NCBI GenBank assembly: GCA_947561585.1
Contig: CANNZV010000842.1
Span: 1 to 64,000 of the forward strand
Length of the DNA: 64,000 nt
Direction: 5' to 3'
Origin: Caprella mutica
Lineage: Eukaryota; Arthropoda; Malacostraca; Amphipoda; Caprellidae
Both the position numbers and the translations under genes were made by a program. Under the pieces are notes generated by a model. It was not told where the DNA came from, did no database searches, and saw only the letters and a list, made by a program, of their open reading frames with translations. Shown in pieces: positions 61,647-64,000 of this stretch (its first letter is position 1; every line of letters starts with the position of its first letter).

Positions 61647-62328
61647 GGGACTGGTCTCTTGATAAATATTAGAAATGTTTTAGGTTTTTAATGTCGAGTG
61701 TAACATTTAGAAACTACAAATAATAATGTAACAGCTTCCAATTCGTATACATTTCATATCACATAGTAGGTTCTTAGTAATTTAACACAAAAATCAGTAG
61801 TGGTCTATGTGAAAAGAACTATCTTATGGGAAATAATCAATGAGGATTTATTTTTAAACTGACATAAATAACTTTAGGAATGGAGACCAAAAATTACTTA
61901 ACTTCAAACAATTACATTTTATTATTTTATGTTAAATTGTTCTAGTCAATTTATTTAATGCTTTTTATTAATTATACTAAACGATGTATAAATTTAACCA
62001 AAGAACTAAAGATCTAACAAATAATAGTACTGCCACTAAGTTAGATCAACGATGTCCACTTAATTGTTTTGATTTAATCCATTCATATATTGGAATTGCT
62101 TATTATCATTTTTTCAAATATTTTCTAGTTGTGTGTTCCATAGATTAAAAAGTTAACCACGATTTTATTTTAAAGTATCAAGAACCCCTATTATAAATAA
62201 AATAAAACAATTAGGTATTGGATATACTAGAAATAATGATCTTGTATTTGAAATAAAAAATTTCGCGGAAAGTGACAATTTAAAATTCATTGGTAATACT
62301 TATTTGCAGTTATTTTTTTATTTTTCAG
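61647..62328 (+). other. THSD7 3' UTR region with poly(A) signals
   Basis: AT-rich sequence after the stop. Two overlapping AATAAA hexamers lie at 62196-62201 and 62201-62206, about 550 bp after the stop, and are the likeliest end of the long-tail transcript. I see no further coding frame here. Confidence 0.5.
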
Positions 62329-62359
62329 GTACCCAGCTATTAAAGCAAGGAGATACTAA
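62329..62359 (+). other. Candidate alternative last exon of THSD7 (short tail)
   Basis: A strong acceptor (T-rich tract then CAG at 62326-62328) is followed by G TAC CCA GCT..., reading YPAIKARRY and then TAA at 62357-62359. Joined to exon 28 in phase 2 it gives ...YLLW plus YPAIKARRY. An AATAAA (62359-62364) overlaps the stop. This could instead be chance. Confidence 0.35.
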
Positions 62360-62802
62360 ATAAATGTGCATTTACTACCTATATATCACCTATTTAATAA
62401 TGTATATAAGTGTTCACATGCGACGTTACTTAGAGTGCAGTTCTGGTCATTTCTATCATATTTAATTCATTCCCTAAATTGTAATTTGAATCAATTGGTG
62501 TACGGAATGTACCACCATTAACATCTTAAAAACTTTAATAGTATCTTTAAATTAAAATGCATACAGTTACATTTTCTAAATATTTGAATGTTGGTAATAA
62601 TTTAATTCAGTATATACCATCAATATATTGCACCATCGTCCGAAGATATATCGATACCACTGTGTATTAATTTAAAATACGTTTTATCGTTCAAATTATT
62701 TTTTTAAAAATAAGTAGGATGCAGATTTTGAAGATGAACAGTCTCTTATTAACACAAATAACATAATTAGAATCGAAATCATATATTAATATAATAGGGA
62801 TA

Positions 62803-63034
62803 CAGTAGAACTACTTTATAATGAAATCATGTATAGTGAAAATTGAGTCCCGAGAAAGGAAGTAGCCTCTATAGACACAAATTTTCTTCCGTCAGTCATG
62901 AACTGCCATCAGTTTTAGACAACTGATGGCCATTTTATGACGGACTAAATAAAATTTGGTCACTATATATAGGCTACTTCCTTACTCAGTACTGTGTATT
63001 CACTATACAGGATTCAATTATAGGAGTTCTACTG
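62803..63034. mobile_element. MITE family 'CAGTAGAACTCCT', copy 4
   Basis: About 232 bp downstream of THSD7. Left end TACAGTAGAACTACTTTATA; right end ...ATAGGAGTTCTACTG with the right TA mutated to CA. An internal hairpin around ACTGATGGC is clear. Confidence 0.68.
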
Positions 63035-63142
63035 CATGTACACACAAAACATACACAAGTTAGCATAGTTTTGGTTAATGATCACCAACTTAAATCCCAA
63101 TTGGTTTAGTCTGAACTGTTGTAATTTGTACCATTGAAGTGA

Positions 63143-63308
63143 GGATAAGCTACGAATAATAGAACAGTTCAACATTTTCCGATACGTAAAAAAAAATATT
63201 TGATAAATATTATTTACCTTTTGGATATCAAATTAAATAATAATTATTTTTTATTTTTATCGGACTTAATCGGTAATATGGAACTGTCCGATAATTCGTA
63301 ACTTACCC
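63143..63308. mobile_element. Decayed foldback MITE, arm type A
   Basis: The right end CCGATAATTCGTAACTTACC matches the A arms at 10647 and 30190. The left end (GGATAAGCTACGAATAATAG) is its diverged inverted copy. The centre is AT-rich with no clear tip. Solo, degraded right ends of the same family appear near 11568-11594 and 29262-29298. Confidence 0.55.
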
Positions 63309-64000
63309 CATATTCTTCAATGATATATCGCCAATACATGTTGATTGTAATGATTTTGTGACTCGCAGAGATAGCCAATGTAGAATACCTGCCCCGTAGA
63401 CTTTCGAATAAATAACCATAAAAAGTAGAATTTATTCCGAATCATTCCAGTAGAATATAATAATGTAATTAAATAATGCTTATCATTTAAATAAGTAAGT
63501 GTGTATATATATCAACCTTTTTATATAATTTCTGATCTTGTAACTCTACCACACTATATATCTATAATGCAATGGAAAGAAGAAAATATATACAAATAAA
63601 TCTTGTAAATAACTGAATAGAGTTAAGACAGTTTTCAGTAATTTGAATGTTTGAATCTTAATTTATGATCGTTCTTCATTAGATTCGTAGAGATTCTTCC
63701 ATAATAAATAAATCAAGACATAACTAGTTTGTATCACCCAATCCGAATATAAGAAACAGCTGTAGAAGATAAAAATGTATCAGAAACGATTGTGTAATTA
63801 TGAATAAATAATAAAAATCTACTGCATTATTCCATTTCCTTCAACTATGTATATATTTCAGGACAGTAACCTTTTTTTTTATACCCGAAAACTGTATCAC
63901 AAAAAGAATTGAATTTAATTTGTCTGACAATGACAGATTATATTGTATGAAGTAAAACACGAATAGAATATATATCAGTATACAGGGACAATAGTCTTAA
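63309..64000. other. Downstream AT-rich DNA
   Basis: No coding frame, RNA gene or repeat that I can support. Confidence 0.4.

Overview
This is an AT-rich animal nuclear window. One large split gene with GT-AG introns fills the right-hand part, and the rest is minisatellite arrays, TA-flanked DNA transposons and foldback MITEs. Tc1/mariner-type transposons, an N-terminal-to-C-terminal THSD7 architecture and compact 3' introns suggest an arthropod, probably an insect. The species cannot be named from the sequence, and no prokaryotic or viral genes were seen.

The only host protein-coding gene I can support is a THSD7A/THSD7B orthologue on the + strand. I rebuilt it exon by exon: 29 coding exons from the ATG at 23669 to the TAA at 61646. 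Every junction keeps the reading frame and uses GT-AG. The exon lengths add to 5007 nt, or 1668 residues, close to the size of vertebrate THSD7A (about 1650-1660). The protein has a signal peptide (1-20), about 21-22 thrombospondin type-1 repeats (TSRs) in tandem, a small Cys-rich EGF-like module, one transmembrane helix (about 1580-1603) and a Ser-rich cytoplasmic tail of about 65 residues. An alternative last exon at 62329-62359 would give a ten-residue tail instead. Possible 5' UTR exons lie at 16995-17148 and from 23599.

Layout. 1-16994: no gene; minisatellites at 745, 4231, 4336, 4590, 5801, 9441, 13197, 13672 and 15394, and a foldback MITE at 10647. 17149-23598: an (ATCGGTATTAG)-type array, a MITE with 'CACACATCACCG' arms, a broken Tc1 remnant, and dispersed repeats. 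23669-34499: exon 1 and a 10.7-kb intron with a DD37D mariner, an AP-1-motif MITE, a decayed antisense mariner, a foldback MITE and a 1.5-kb 15-bp satellite. 34500-50995: exons 2-8. Their introns are inflated by an intact DD37E Tc1-like transposon, a TTAGGG-containing 14-bp array, a mariner-derived element, a large foldback with a tRNA-related SINE head, and several MITEs. 52662-61646: exons 9-29 with short introns almost free of repeats. 61647-64000: 3' UTR and downstream repeats.

I found no undescribed enzymatic or defence system. The most unusual structures are foldback elements whose outer arms, inner arms and hairpin tips occur in different combinations, and three arrays that repeat transcription-factor motifs at fixed spacing (CRE every 56 bp, two GATA sites every 15 bp, TTAGGGTTA every 14 bp).
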